Part shown: positions 35,301 to 48,901 of the stretch, one piece after another
Layout: each line of letters begins with the position of its first letter
Position numbering within the stretch: the stretch's first letter is position 1
NCBI GenBank assembly: GCA_014871385.1
Contig: CM026421.1
Span: forward strand, 10,925,128 to 10,989,127
Length of the DNA stretch: 64,000 nucleotides
Direction: 5' to 3'
Origin: Ceratodon purpureus
Lineage: Eukaryota > Streptophyta > Bryopsida > Pseudoditrichales > Ditrichaceae
Program-made: the position numbers and the translations under genes
Notes under the pieces: generated by a model
Told to the model about the DNA's origin: nothing
What the model saw: the letters and a program-made list of their open reading frames with translations, nothing else
Databases searched by the model: none

Positions 35301-38300
35301 TGCAACAAAAATGTAACCAGGATCCCAGTCGCAGAACTAGCTCTTCGCCATTCAAGAATGTTAGGATGCCCTGATACTCCAGAATTGTCCGAAACCATCA
35401 ATTGCAATTAAATGGTACCATTTCAATTCTGAAACATGGATAACAAACAAGAAATACAATCTCAACCACTTAACACACATTTCTCGACGCTCAAATCGAA
35501 GCCAGCAAGAAAAAGGCAGAATACGTGATATTCACGAGGCTTTATGCAGCTCAAGCTCAAGTGATTCAGCTCAAGCAGCAGCAGCACCGTACTACAAGTT
35601 TAGCTCATAGACGTTCCTCTCGTTCTTCACTAAAGTGCATACCACGAATTTAGAAACCGCCTAAATTCCTAACCATTACTGCTATCAGCTCCAGACTTTG
35701 CACCTAATGCTAATTTCACTCCCTAAAGTCACGCGTTGCAAACTTTAAGCCGCTGTACAAGAAACGCACACCAACATCTTAGACCACGCTCAGTGGACCT
35801 AGTTTAACTACAGAACTGAACCAAACCAAACAACTGAAGACTAATTCGCACACAACGACCTTTGGAAGAGAACGAATAAAGAGTAGTTACTCAGATCTCA
35901 ATGGCCTTTTCAGTACCACTACTCAAACAGAGTCAAATTCATACACTTTCTCCTTCTCACAGAACTAATCCTAGCTCCAGATCTTCACTTCCCTCTAACA
36001 CAAATCCACACCCAAAGCTCAAGAACTAGACACAAATCAAGGGCAAAATTCAGCAGGTTGAACAAAGTACAGCAGGTAATTCAAAGAGAATGGTAATTCA
36101 AAGCTGTAACAATGAATACATTTTGGAAGTGAATATATGGATATATTATTTATGAATTAAAAGCAATGCATAACAGTTGGGAAAAGATTACCTGAAAATT
36201 ACTCTTCTCACAACAAGGTCAGCTCCTTTATACTTCGAGAATTCATCAGTCTTCTTGAAGAATTCGTGACCACGAAATAGAGAAGAGAAAGCCGTGTCCC
36301 AAAGCTTTATTCTACAATCTTCAATGTACTCTGATAAAGACATCGGCTCCGATGCCACTGTCAGATTGACTACAATCCGGTCTTGCCGGATCATTTCATC
36401 GTACATGCTCTGTGCCTGATCCGAAATCTGAAGATTGAGATACAATTGAATCTAGTTAAAGCAAGCAAGTACACGGCAACTAAAACTCTGAATGCACCCA
36501 TTGACTCAGAATCAGATACTCTTTGCAACTGCACCCCGAGGGCAAGAAATACTATAGCTTCGGAAAAAGAAAATCTGAAACTGAAATCTCAGAGAACACA
36601 TGGGCATATAACAAATGGAGATCAATGGTTATGCATGATCATGTGCCATCAACTGTATCTATGCAACGAGTAATTAGAGTACACATGACAGAGACTACAC
36701 ATGACTGAGTACACATAACGGAGAGTACCAGTAAGTGAGAGTACAACATGAGACAATTCAAAGAGAAACACCATTACGTCCCTGAATGAATTAACTTACC
36801 CCAGCCCACCACGCTGCTTTAGCTAGGAACAAATGTAGCTTCTCTTCTGTGATGGTGGACGGTGGAACTCTCCTTGCCTCACGAGTAGCAGCCGATGAGT
36901 TGAAATACTCTAGCCACTTGATCTTGAAGCTGGTAGAAGCTTTAGCTGTAACAATGATTTGTAGTTTCTCAAGATTGAGCTCTGGAGTTATAGAATTGAG
37001 TGTGTAGTGCCTCTCAATCTACAAAGATTCCAAAATAAAAGTTAGAAGATGGTGTGTACTGGAAATTAGTAATGTAGGATAAATCAATGAGAATATACCT
37101 CCACTAATTTTGGGTTCTTATACAAACCTCTTGCAACCAACCATCCGTGAGATTTGGGTTTGCCACAGCAAGAAGTTTTCCCATCTTCTGATACAAGGCT
37201 TCATGTCTTTTTTCAGCAGCAGCCTTCATTGCCATAGTTCTCTGAAGTGGGGTAGTATCCCCATCCGATTGTTCTATTAGAACTCGAATGCCTTCGTCTG
37301 CGGCCTGGCCAATTTCGTGCTATATATTTAACAAAAGGTAGAAAGTATGAGAGTGAAAATTAGGAAAGTTCGCATCAGTAGATAAACATGAATTATTCAT
37401 AGCTTGAAAAAGGAAGAAACCCATTGTTCTTTCGCATAGCATAGGAAGTGCACTGAATCAACATAAAATGTCTGGTGTTACATTGGATGGGCGTCTATGT
37501 TAAAAAAAACTCTAATGCTACATGGTATGGGCATCGAGCTTACCATTACATGTGAAATTTAAGACTCATAAGAGGCTTGTTTCAGAATGAGACTTGAATG
37601 CAGCATTATCAACCTAACATGAACTATATGAACAACATTTCTGATTTGAACATGCTGATTAAAACATGAACTTATATCTGAACTGCCTTATGCTATCAAT
37701 AAGTCTGTACGAAGAACAGTGTGACTGAACATCAGAAGTACCTGGAATATAAATGATGTGAACACGCTTTGAGTCAACGAATACCACGTATTCTTCTTAG
37801 ATCTCTGGCAACACCTAAAGTCAGACGGTGATAAGACATCCTTGAATTTCTCAAGCTCCATAAGCCCATACTTCCTCACTCTGAAGAGTGTATGAACCAG
37901 GTTTGTCTTCACATGTGAATCCTCTGTGTGTCTGAAGCAAATAAGCAATTAAAATAAATGAACACCACATGATAGGAATGAAATAGTTCACATTCAATCT
38001 AGTAAACTTAATGACGAAGTGAATAATACTTACTTGTTTATGTCATGCATAACTTGCATGACAAGTCCAATTTTTCCCGCGGTGTTTAGCAAAATGGAGT
38101 CTACCATGTAATGCCAATTGGAGTCATCTTTATGAAGACGGTCAATGTGATTTAACCAGGCCTGGAGTCTGTGATTTCCATCACACAAAAAACATCATAT
38201 TAGTAAATCCTGACAATTCTGGAACCGAAGACAAGTACTTGTTGAATTCTTCGTTCTTGGAGTTCCACATAGGGCTCCACTTCTCCTTGTCTTTTGATGA

Positions 38301-41300
38301 AATCTCCTTGCTCTTGCCATCTTCATCAGTGATAGAAACATAAAAGACTGAAGCGCCGTCACGATAGCCATGAACAAATTCTTGTTCAAGCTTGGACAAG
38401 TCACTCTCAAGAGTAGGTCTGACCATGGGCATGGGCAACATCCTGCATAGAGGTATAGGAAACCTTGAGCAAGACAATGGCTGAAATCTCAAGGAAGCAA
38501 TCGTTGCCACTGAGTTCAATTTCTGCCGCGTTCGAATTGCATCTTCATCTAACCCAAAATGCTCATCCTCTGGAGTTTCTTGGTCACCGTCAGCATCGAC
38601 GTCAATCATATCGGTTTCCTGCCCCACTTGTAACAATGGTTCGGCTGATGAAGTTGTAGCATCCTTCTCGACCTCATCCTATTCAAGAAACGTAGTGAAG
38701 GATACCAACATGTTACAATGCTAACATTAAATTGAAATTGCATACCAAAAAATTGCTGCTGCATATCACACCATCTGCCTACTCCCTCATTCCGCCACAG
38801 AACAAATTAATCATGAATAGATTGTCTGTCCCCGTCTGAAAATCCGACACAGCACACAATCTTTACACCAGTATTGTCATTCAACTCTTCTAAACACCGC
38901 ATCATCTTACCAACAGAGTACTCTGCAACACTTTTAAGCCAGAACGGACTATACCATATACTATTGGCTACTTTGAGATCAGAACAGGAGAAGATTTTAA
39001 GAACCGATATAAAAAGATGATGCTGGAATTCCAGGCACGTTCAAAATGAATTCAGTGAAACGCTCTGTTGTGGTGCATATCAGCACGCATATTATATCAA
39101 CATGACCCAATTCACAAGAGCACTCAGACTCGAGCTAAACCACGAGACAAAATCTCGGTTACAAATGCCTTCCTTGATTCTACAACTCAGGCTATACAAA
39201 AAACTGTTAGTAATTCAATTACCAAGAAATCCATAACCGCTCCATCAAAATATAGTAACAACATCTAATGCAGTCTAACTCACAGAGACGAGGTCAGCTG
39301 ACGGCGCTCAAGGGATCAAACTACTGGCCCGAGTTCTTAATCCCTCATTCTTGGACCGGTCTGATATCTCCTAGATGAGCTTTACACCTGCGCTAATCTG
39401 GTTCAGGAGAAACTAGAAGTGACCACCGAGCATGAGCTTCGATGTCAAAGCTGTAGAGCCTCGGTAGTGGCATCGGGTCCGAGTGGAGAGATCTGAGAGT
39501 ATTTTTTGATTGCAAGTCATCACTGTTCCACGACCTTTCGGGTCCTATGAAATGCACTGACCTTCGAGGCCATTCACAACCTATGAAAGCTATATCTATG
39601 AAACCTATACAAGAGAAAGCGTTCGACTGAATGTATGATTCCTGCTATTCATCAAAAACTTATGTGAAACCCTCATGCAAAAAATCCTTCTCGACCTCAT
39701 CAAATTCAAGGAGCCCACACCATATTAGAAATATGATCACATCGAACAGGCATAAATGTGACTTTCAAGAACAGGAATCACAAAGAAACCACCAGAAAAG
39801 CTATAAACCAGAAGCTGAAGCTTTTCTTGCAACAGGGAGACACGGTGATCAGTATCGCTGTGAACAATAGAAGATTACTCAAAGAAGTCCATTTGAACTT
39901 TTGAACTTCTATGTCTATTGTTGAGCAGGGAGTTGAGAAGAATCCTGATTTAGAAACCCAGTTGCATTAATCAGAAAAAGGTCAAAGATGGCATAAACAT
40001 ATCTTGTAACTCACTTCAGTGTAGCTCCTAATGTACACGAAAGGTGAAAACTCAGCCGAAATAGCCCCCTTTCATAAATCTGTACAATTCGTGACTATGA
40101 AAATGATGCTTCAATAATAATAACAGGAATCTCAAGCAGAAAAACACTGGCTGTTGAGCTGGGTGCAATTCAATCAACCTTATCACAAAGCTGTCCGTTA
40201 AGCACTATAAAGTCTATCCAAACGTGAAAATACAAAAAGAAGAGACATTTTCACACTGCAATCATAATGACTTCTAGACAACCGATCTCCCTTACACAGC
40301 TATTTCGACTAAAACCTTTATTGTATTCGCTTCTTCTCAAGAGCCAGAAAATGAACAGGTAGCATGCAAATTGAAAGAGAATCAGCAAAAACAAACCCAC
40401 CCATCAACTTCCCAAAATCCTCTAAGTAATACCTCTGCCCACTGTGTTCAAGTACAGCACGAGACAATGTCTGATCATTCAGCTCGGGCAAAAAAAGCAA
40501 TAGTACGAATTATACCAACTAGTACGTAAAGATAAAACAGAAATGCTAAGCAGAGCATTAGCAACATGGCAACATCTTGAGCACCAGATGACGGTGTATG
40601 AGAAGAAGATGAGATAACTAAAAAAATGAGAATGGTCACTGGAGTGAGACACCGGATTCGCAATACGTTGGAAACATGACTAAATCATTCTCAAAGTTTC
40701 TGAATTGATAACAAACTTATGAGCATCCCAAGTGGTATCGGCTCCGAATGAGTTTTTGACTGTGGTTGGTTCTGAGCAAAAGTCCGTTTGAAAACAATCT
40801 GAGCTGCTAGTTCATGAAACAATCTATTGACATCATCAAATCATGGGATCTATCTTAGGCGTATGGGATCCGAGAGCTCTATTCACGGTGCTCAATTGAT
40901 CCGAAATCATAATGTTGAAACGATCAAGCGATGATGATAATATGGACCAAATATCAAAACTGTATAGCAAAGCAAATGCCATGGGGACCGAGAGTAAGGT
41001 TCATGAGACAAGTTTTGATATGATATGTCATGTTCGAGATATATCGGATCCGATGGAAGGCTTCCTTCTCCGATATCACCCAATTATGCTCCGAGAAAAC
41101 CTAACAGGCTTCAGATAATATAATATTGAGAATATTTCCTAGTAGAGAACCCTTGTTTTGTCAAATATTATATCAAATTACCTCCACACAAGACTACCTA
41201 TCGGACCAGAATGATGTCACTGAAGATATTGTATATTCAATTACATGTCACCAATAGGATATACTTGTTTGAATGCGGAATAGACGTGCATACAAATATC

Positions 41301-43371
41301 AAGAATTCTATACACTAAGCTGAAACATTTTTCACAATGTTAAGGGTCTCGGGTCCGATTGTGTTTTTCAAGTTGCAGATTTTGACATGTCCACTGTGCA
41401 ACATCGACATAGAGAGAAACGTGAGCTGAGGAATTCTGGCCCGAAATGCTAAGAATGCATGACGGAATTGATTCTGGAAAACATTTTTTGATACTAAGAC
41501 AGGTCCTATTCTCTGCGTGACGCGTGATACTGTGTTCGGCACATTGCAGCAATATGAAACTCACGTCTCTGAATGCAATGATTCGGGCCCGACAGTAATC
41601 CTACCATATCAAACTCACATCTCTGAAGTTAACCATTCGGACCCGAGAGGAATCCTGCCCTACACTACACTTGAATGAGGAAACAAAATGAACTTGATTA
41701 AATGGGTTCAAACGGTAGTTTCTGCTCATGAAATTCAAATGGTATAGATTAAAGAGTGAAGGTCTACCTCTTAAACCTTCTCATCACACTCCACTTTAAT
41801 TTAAAATTACCCTAGAACCAGTCTACATCTAATCACATCGAGGATAACAAACATGATTTCTACGAACAACATGGAACCCAAGTAAGCCCAAAAACACTTG
41901 ACCATTGACATGAATCACTTTCAGCACTAAAATCAATCATTCGTTCTAGAAAACTAGAAGTGATCTCATAACCCCTGATTGTACTCTCCGATGAAAACCT
42001 ACATAACTCCTTTCTCTCGTTTGGCAGCTCGGGTCTCCCAAGCCTGGATTGAGTCTCCCTCAAGCCGCAAGCAGCAAATAAAACCCGCAAACGAAAATTC
42101 AGCCCGCAAACCTGGATAAACCTAGGTACCCATAAATCCGCTCATACAATGATTTCGAGGACCACCAACCCTAAACTGTTGCAGAAAAGAACGCAACCCA
42201 GTACTAGTACTTTCAAATCTGAACGGAAGGAGCGAAGTTGAGGAATACTTACATACGCTTGAGTACCCAAAGACACGGCCGTTGAATTGCCCTCCATCCC
42301 TATTTCAGCTCTTTGTCGAACTCGAGTCTGCAAGTAATCCCCACCAAAATCAATATGCGAGGAAGGAAGCTGGTCTCATTCAAAAGTCGGACAATGATAA
42401 AGCATACATGTTGTACAGCAAATCACATTTCGAGTACATGATGTTACCCCTTCCTAGTATAACCGGCCTTACGTTCTCTTCGTTGCCCAGTGACTTCGAT
42501 GAATCACCTGATTCACAGACTGTCAACCCTCGACCACGCTGCAAGACAAGGGAAAGACGACCTACTTAGAATAGCACTTCTGGCTCAAATGTCAATGATG
42601 AGAAAATGGGATCTACATTATGTAATAATTGCGGAACATTCATCTGCTTGTTGTCTTATAGAAATGAAAATAGTAAGCATGGCATTAGACACGATCACGA
42701 TTTACTTAGTCATTAATCCGTCTGCTCTGAACGTGCATCCCATCAGTAAATCCAAAAACTTTCATGACAACGACATATATTCAACAAAGAATAAAACATG
42801 TACTATGACGCTACTCTACATTACTCGACTGTCGATTTATCTTCATAATAAAAATACGGAAACCTTAGTCTAGATTAGCCACTACAATTTCTTATGCACA
42901 CCGAATACTGTCAAATGATGTTTGTCTAGTGAAAGGAGACACTCACATCCCTAAGGTAATGATTGTGACTCACGATTAAAGCTACACTACTAGACGCAAT
43001 ATCGGTGACACGATCTCTCTATAATAATACACGATAAAAATCAGACAGGTTCTCTCTATAGTGAAAGTGTTAGACATCATGAATGATCATACCTTAGCGA
43101 CGGGCATCTTCATAGGAGTTCCGTCTTCGTAACATGTTAATAGGTTCCGTGGTGAAACATCATCCCGTCCATTCAATCCTGTGCCGCGCTTAGGTTGTAC
43201 CGCTGCCCCTCTGCTGGAATTCCCACCCCTCTTCCCCATTGTAGAACGCAAGTTGTACGGGGTTTCAATGTCCTCTCTAAGTGCTAACCTCTGCTTTCTG
43301 TCAATACGCTTCTGTTTCTCTATGGTCCTGCTCAATTCAGTCTGAGCTCTCGCAGCGGACCGAGTGATCAT
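32372..43371 (-). pseudogene. T2 ParB-like / N4-N6 DNA-methyltransferase-like gene, 12 exons, two lesions
   Basis: Exons: 43093-43371, 42253-42327, 38034-38678, 37742-37931, 37128-37319, 36800-37018, 36192-36427, 34197-34884, 33451-33798, 33086-33350, 32783-32990, 32372-32687. Splice sites are GT/AG and phases agree. Eight intron positions match T1 in identical phase. Conserved cores: EFVHGYRDG and DGNHRLQAW (ParB-like), VDIPEGLPVPG (motif IV position), PGDIVLDCTASTG plus NVNRHVAALE (SAM-loop region) and LEYVDDEAVESD near the end. Lesions: a frameshift at a T6 run near 38,190 inside the ParB core, and a TAG at 34,524-34,526. The N-terminus (MITRSAARAQ..., two small exons) differs from T1 and lacks CTD-like heptads. 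The SAM loop has lost its first Gly. The frameshift could be a homopolymer sequencing error. Confidence 0.75.
38679..42252. repeat. 3.57-kb intron of T2 methyltransferase-like gene with TCGGNNCCGA motifs
   Basis: There is no coding sequence that I can support. Six exact TCGGNNCCGA sites occur at 39,473, 40,738, 41,044, 41,349, 41,583 and 41,637, against far less than one expected. The last two lie in a tandem duplication of about 56 bp (AAACTCACRTCTCTGAA...). A further copy is in exon 7 (36,343). A short stretch near 39,690 (TCTCGACCTCATCAAATTCAAG) repeats the start of the downstream exon at about 38,667. Confidence 0.7.
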
Positions 43372-43730
43372 CTCTATGCTCTATAAGCCATTAGGACCAC
43401 TACTTATGTGCTTCAAACAATCACAAGGGACAAATCTATGACCTCTTCATTTGTTCATAATTTTAGATGTTGATAAATGCGGATTTTATTACTAGACTGC
43501 GTGTTATAAATGGCTCTCACATCGTGTGCACTAAATAAAATTAAGAGAATAATTATGCTCTTGGACCTCTTAAAAGCCTAAAGTCGGCGCTTACAGATAC
43601 TCCTTTATCATGTAGGGTAACTACTTTTTAAGGGACACTGATATTTGAAGCTGTTAGTTGATAGTATAAGTATAGAGCCCATTCGAGTCCGTTGTAAGTC
43701 TATTTGGTCAGTACCTATTACGTCTCGAGT

Positions 43731-44192
43731 ATGACAGGTGTTAAAGGCACTAGTACAGTGGACGTAGTTCTGCCAGTTGAGCCGATTTCGATTGATCAGT
43801 TTGAAGGCCCTTTTGAGCACGTTCTTGTAAGTGCTCTCAATAAGAGCATGGGTCATGGTTCAATAGATGACGGTTGTATTGAAGACTTCAACCTTGTACA
43901 ACCTGAATCTACGATCGATATTAAGGTAGTAGAAAATTCCAAGCCTGTGCGGCATGCCTACTCTAATGTTGGAGTCATCAAGCCGGGGACGTACACGAGC
44001 GCTTTACTCAGAGGCCATCCTAAACCTAGAGGAGTCAGACTCAAGACGCCTGGCTGTGTATTATTGTGTACTACTGCTCCATTGCCTCGAAAACGTCAGA
44101 GGCCACCAGACGATGAACCTATTAAAGCACATGATGAGGACAATCACAAAGAAGATGGAGAAGAAGCCGCCAAGCACTGTCGCCTTTACTAA
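43731..44192 (+). CDS. T2 accessory ORF with HAYS-PGTY motif
   Basis: A 153-residue ORF (an in-frame ATG at 43,704 would add 9 residues) between the divergent methyltransferase-like and transposase genes. The core HAYSNVGVIKPGTYT is shared with the T1 ORF at 13,312-13,764. The flanks are acidic before and basic after it (PLPRKRQRPPDDE, a likely nuclear signal). The family is not recognised. In T1 the ORF lies on the other side of the transposase and in opposite orientation, so this module has moved. Confidence 0.5.
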   Translation: MTGVKGTSTVDVVLPVEPISIDQFEGPFEHVLVSALNKSMGHGSIDDGCIEDFNLVQPESTIDIKVVENSKPVRHAYSNVGVIKPGTYTSALLRGHPKPRGVRLKTPGCVLLCTTAPLPRKRQRPPDDEPIKAHDEDNHKEDGEEAAKHCRLY

Positions 44193-44852
44193 ATAACATT
44201 CACTACTGTAGCCTCTAATTAGAGATGATTGACAGATGTTTGCTAGAATAGACTTAATTCTAGTTAGTGTCATATTCGCCGATGACAGCTAAATCGGATC
44301 CTCTCTTCTTCTACATTAAATATGAGATTCATACAAATCTATCCCGCCGTCATTTTTTTCCTTTTGAATAGAAATCTTCTATTCTGGTATTTAAAAATAG
44401 TGTCGTACTAGACAATCTTGATTATAGGTACGCGCAGTTACTTTGTTTCTATCATCTGTCCCCTCACCTTCTTTATGAAATTATGAATTATCTCGTTATA
44501 TATACTTATTTTGTTATCTTTTAAATACCATCTATCATGAACCATGACGCCGTCAACCTCATACCAAAATAATGTTATACAATATAACGACTCAATGTCA
44601 TTCTTATTCAAATGTTATTTTCAAAATTTCATGCAATCCTTTGTTAATTTCGGCTAAATTCAAAGAAATCTCACAAATATCTCCAAGACACGTGTTGCAT
44701 GTGATCAGTTAATTACTTTTGCTTTCGTGAAATTAACTTTCATCTCTTTACCTATTAAGTTATGAGTGTATATATATTCTTCAAAATCTCAAAGAAGTCC
44801 CTTTCGTGATTCAAACTCTGTCCTGCACAAGTGCCTAGTGGGTTTCTCAGCA
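44193..44852. other. Upstream region of T2 transposase
   Basis: AT-rich, no gene supported. TATATATATTC-like sequence near 44,768-44,778 lies about 80 bases before the ATG and could be a TATA element. Confidence 0.35.
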
Positions 44853-47800
44853 ATGGCCCTTGTTCATTCTGATTTCCATTCAGTGCCGGTGTTGTTTCCA
44901 TTAGCAGAAGATGGTCATGCTACTGTTACCAGTACTACATTGAGTCTTTGTTTTCTCTTTTGTGAGAACACAATCTTCGTTGAGGAAGAAGTTTTTGATG
45001 ATCAAACCGGTCTACTTTCCCATGCTTTAGGTCTAACAAGACAAGAGAATGATGTGGGTACATTCTGGTTGCTGAAGCCTGGAAAGTATCGTGTGTACGG
45101 AGTTACAGAGTCTGTGCTAGATGCCTCCACAGAAATTCTAACTCCTAAGGAGTCTTCCACTGTAAGCATTGAGAGACCTGTGCTGTCTAGGGTAAAGATT
45201 GAGCCCGGTCTAGAAACAATTTATGAGTTGAGTGATGATTCCGAGACTGAGGTTGAAGTTCATCGATCAAAGAGTGAAGTACAACTTGAGCAGGTTCCAC
45301 AAGAACATTGCAAGGAAACTCCTCCTCTTGTTGATCCATCTCCGTCTCCTAGTCAGTCCGCAGTTGAGGCAAGTCAAGTTGTGAGTATCATCCATTCGTT
45401 GATGCGTCTTAAAGCTCGTAAACGGTCCAAAAATATCTTGTCTCGCATAAACTTTGAGGCCATCAAGCTCCAGCAGGTGGATTACCTTCCCCCTCGTTAT
45501 GATGGGGATGCTATCTTTGAATTTCCACCATTAGGTGACCATGGCCACAACACAAAGGCCAAGCATCTTCGTGGAATGGATAGAAGGTACGATGGACATG
45601 CTTGGTCTCGTACAATCACATCTAACATTCAGAATGATCTAAATCTTCTATTTCGTACATCGTCATGCTTGGGCCACCTACGTTGTAGCAATAGTAACTG
45701 TGAATATCTTCAGCGAGACGAGAGGACTTCCACTGTCAATGAGACAGAGTGGGAAGGACTATCCAACAAGGTGTTTCTGGTAGGGTCGAAACCTCCCACT
45801 GGTTCGACGGTGGTTTGCAAATCTTGTAACATCCCTCCTACTTGTGTTGCTGTGTGCCCTGCCAAGATTTATTATGTTACTGCGACACCTCACATGACGA
45901 GGGCTTGTGTGCACCTCGGATCTCATGACCATCCGGTCAAGTCCGGTGAACATCGGGACTTCATCGAACTGACAGACAACTTGATTGAGGAACACGTCGA
46001 AAACACTCCATCCGCCACTCGCTCCGCTATTGTGCTTGAAACTGCAAAGGAAGTGTTGGGACCACTCTTGCTTGCTCAAGAAGGACAGCCTCGAAAGATC
46101 TTGCAACTGGACGAGTTGCATGGTATTTTTGATAGATGTAAGCACCTGACTTCCCCCAACATCCGTAACGTAGTCACCACGTTTAAAACCCATCGTCGCT
46201 ATGGGGTCATGGACAGTATTACCAAGTTACGCGGTGCAAGCAATTGGAAGTTTGTGCACCAGAATAAGTTTCCAGGACAAGGGGCGGATTCAGACAAGGT
46301 CTATATCTTCAAGATGTCTAGGTTGGACCGGGAAGCGGAGTCAACCTGGTGAAACGAATGCAAATTGGTGGTGACCTAGAAAACTGTTGGATTATGTTCG
46401 ACCATGTCAGGCGTGTCAGGCCATGGTCAACAATGGCTTGCCATGTGTACGATTCGACATATTGCCGAGTCATGACAATTGCAACATGCGATCTGAAGAC
46501 ACCGCGGCCCAGTCAGTTGTATGGAACAATCTCAACGCCCTCATGGCTGACCATGGAGTGGACAATGTCAATTTCAAAGGCTTCATGGCCGACGGTGCCC
46601 AAGCCAACTGGAATGCTGTTCGAATAATATACGGAAGTGGAGATGCATCTGTTCCGATGAAGGACAAAGAGAGAACGTGTTTTTTCCATTGGACGCAATC
46701 CTTGGAGAAACATACCAAGGCCGATATCCGTCAGGACCTGCAATCTCAGCATCGAAGACTTTGCCAACAATACAGGAATGCAAAATCCATGGCGGAGGCC
46801 GAGGCAAAATATCTAGCGATTCGAGCTTGGTGGATGTCATCTGGTGCAGCAACTGAACAAGCGCTTCCTCGACTGGATCAGTGGCTGGCCTTCTGGCATT
46901 TTCGCTACCGCCAGTGGGGTGGATTTATGGAATTGGTAAGTTTGGAATTCAGTCTAGTTTTCCTCTCGCTTGCATTCTATATAGTTTAACCACTGTAATT
47001 CCTCCATTATTCTAATATGAACATGTTACGTCCTTTGTAGGGTCTCAATGAAGACGAACTAGCGGAAATGCCGTCCTGTAACCTTGCAAAACCATACATA
47101 ACAAGTGGAAGCAGCAATCTGGCGATAGAGGTAGCGACCTCTATGTGGCAACAGTGGATGACTTCGTCCACGCTTTCATGCAGTGCTCAGCATATTATCA
47201 ATTCCTTAAGGGAGCAAACCCTAGTACAGGACCGTCGAAGGAAGAATTGAAGCTGAGGAGTGCTCAGAGATCAGCCGCAAGGACTGGAAATTCCAAACCG
47301 CTTCATGAGGCCATCTTGAAAATGCCTGGAGGTGACGAGTGGTGCACCCGGACTCCACATCTAGAAGGGGAGGAGGTGTGTATTTCTCTGAAGCGGAAAC
47401 CGAATATTGCTTTTGGGGACGAACGTGAATCTCACAGGCCAGACAAGATCAGTATATCCCGACCACGGGTCCAAACCAGATCAGCTCGAATCAACGACTC
47501 TCCACCTCCTTTGACAACTCCTGACTCTCCATCAACTACAGATGATGAGCAACCGCAACTTCCAACGCATGATGCTCCGCAGCACCTCAATAGCTACCAC
47601 GTCACCGCAGTTGAGGAGGCAGCATGCAACCCTGCTCATTGGCACATTGCACGTCTGCCTAAGACTTCCGCAAAGGCTTGCTTTGCTCTGCAAGCAATCA
47701 CCAAGAAGAAGTGCGTTGCTCGGATTGTACAAGACGGGAAGAGCACTGTTGCACCTACCTACACGGGCCTCATGAAGAACTATCGGAAGAATAGGAACGA

Positions 47801-48488
47801 CCCCATGGACTTCTTCTTCTGCAACGACGATATTGAGAGATGCGTGAAGGGCACAAAGAGAAAGTGGGTTTTGTCAGTGCCGACCGTTCCAGAGATATGG
47901 CCAGTTAAGTTGGGGACCAACTTAACTTGTAAAGAGATCCTCTCTTTGGAAAACGCAGGCTTTAGACTGCCCCAGCGGAAGGAGATGGCACCTACAAGAC
48001 TTTTTCAGGACCACCCGTTGCCTGTGGACCTAGCAAGCTATACGACTCCTACATTTCCAGATGAATATCCCACCCGGCGTTCAGGGAAGTTGATTCGGCG
48101 CAACAAGAGCGCTCCGTCAACAAAGCACGCCAATAACTGTGCCTCGGCCCTATCATTGAAGGGCACAGTGCGCAAGTTGTGCATGCTTCCAGCCCCTGCC
48201 TTAGGATGCATTGTCTCATTGGATTCCGGCACGTCCCCAAAGGTACAACAGTATTTCTTGACCATTTCGCAGCTGCCGGCATGCAGTTGTCCTAACTTCA
48301 AAGAGATGGCTACTAAAGCTATTGGAAAACGGGGTCAGTGGGCAAACTGTAAACATCTCTACTTTTTGTTTACTGTAGTATGTGGTTTGGACTCAGAATC
48401 AGACACGTTCATTTATGCTGCAAGTTTTAGCTTCAACGAAGTGAAGCGAGTTTTACAAGGTGGTTTACTGAAGTATCTTGAGTCGTAG
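44853..48488 (+). pseudogene. T2 transposase, MULE-type with SWIM finger, three frameshifts
   Basis: Homologous to the T1 transposase along its length, with an intron at the same place (46,936-47,040). Conserved features: VKIEPG with SIM-like YELSDDSE, zinc cluster CKSC...HLGSHDHP, DDE-type YDSTY and FMADGAQANW, and SWIM CSCP...NCKH. Lesions relative to T1: one base lost near 46,319 (after KMS), about 7 bases lost near 46,492 (after ATCD), and one base lost near 47,085 that destroys the catalytic Glu context (NLA-ETIHNKW). It cannot make an active enzyme. Confidence 0.85.
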
Positions 48489-48901
48489 AGTTTTCTATTT
48501 CTTCACAGGGACATATAGATGGAGGGTTTGTTATAATCATGATGTAGTGAGACTAAAAGGGCCACTACAAGATATTTGACTCATCACATGTATTTCAGTA
48601 TTCCAAAATTGCTTGACCCTTTTGGAGTACTTATAATTATCAATATATTGAAGCTGTTTGTTTTTAACTTGACTCAGTACGTTTTTTAATTACTGATACA
48701 ATAACTCTCAATTTCCTGTAATAGTAATACTCATTCACCGAAACACAAATTTGTATCATATAACTAATACACTTATACATCACCTTAGTGATACAATAAA
48801 TATCATTTAAAAGTATATTTTTTATCATTTTAAATTTACCACATTTACCACTTTTTTCACTGATATATTTTTATTCTTTTCAGTATCAAAGCCCGTACTT
48901 G
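48489..48901. other. Non-coding right arm of T2
   Basis: AT-rich sequence after the transposase stop; no gene seen. GATACAATAA-type short repeats occur near 48,695-48,800. Confidence 0.5.

Noticed and set aside
43087-43371. The ORF at 43.1-43.4 kb as an independent gene
   Set aside because: It ends at a perfect donor (AAG|GTATG) in phase with the next exon of the T2 methyltransferase-like gene and occupies the place of T1 exon 1.
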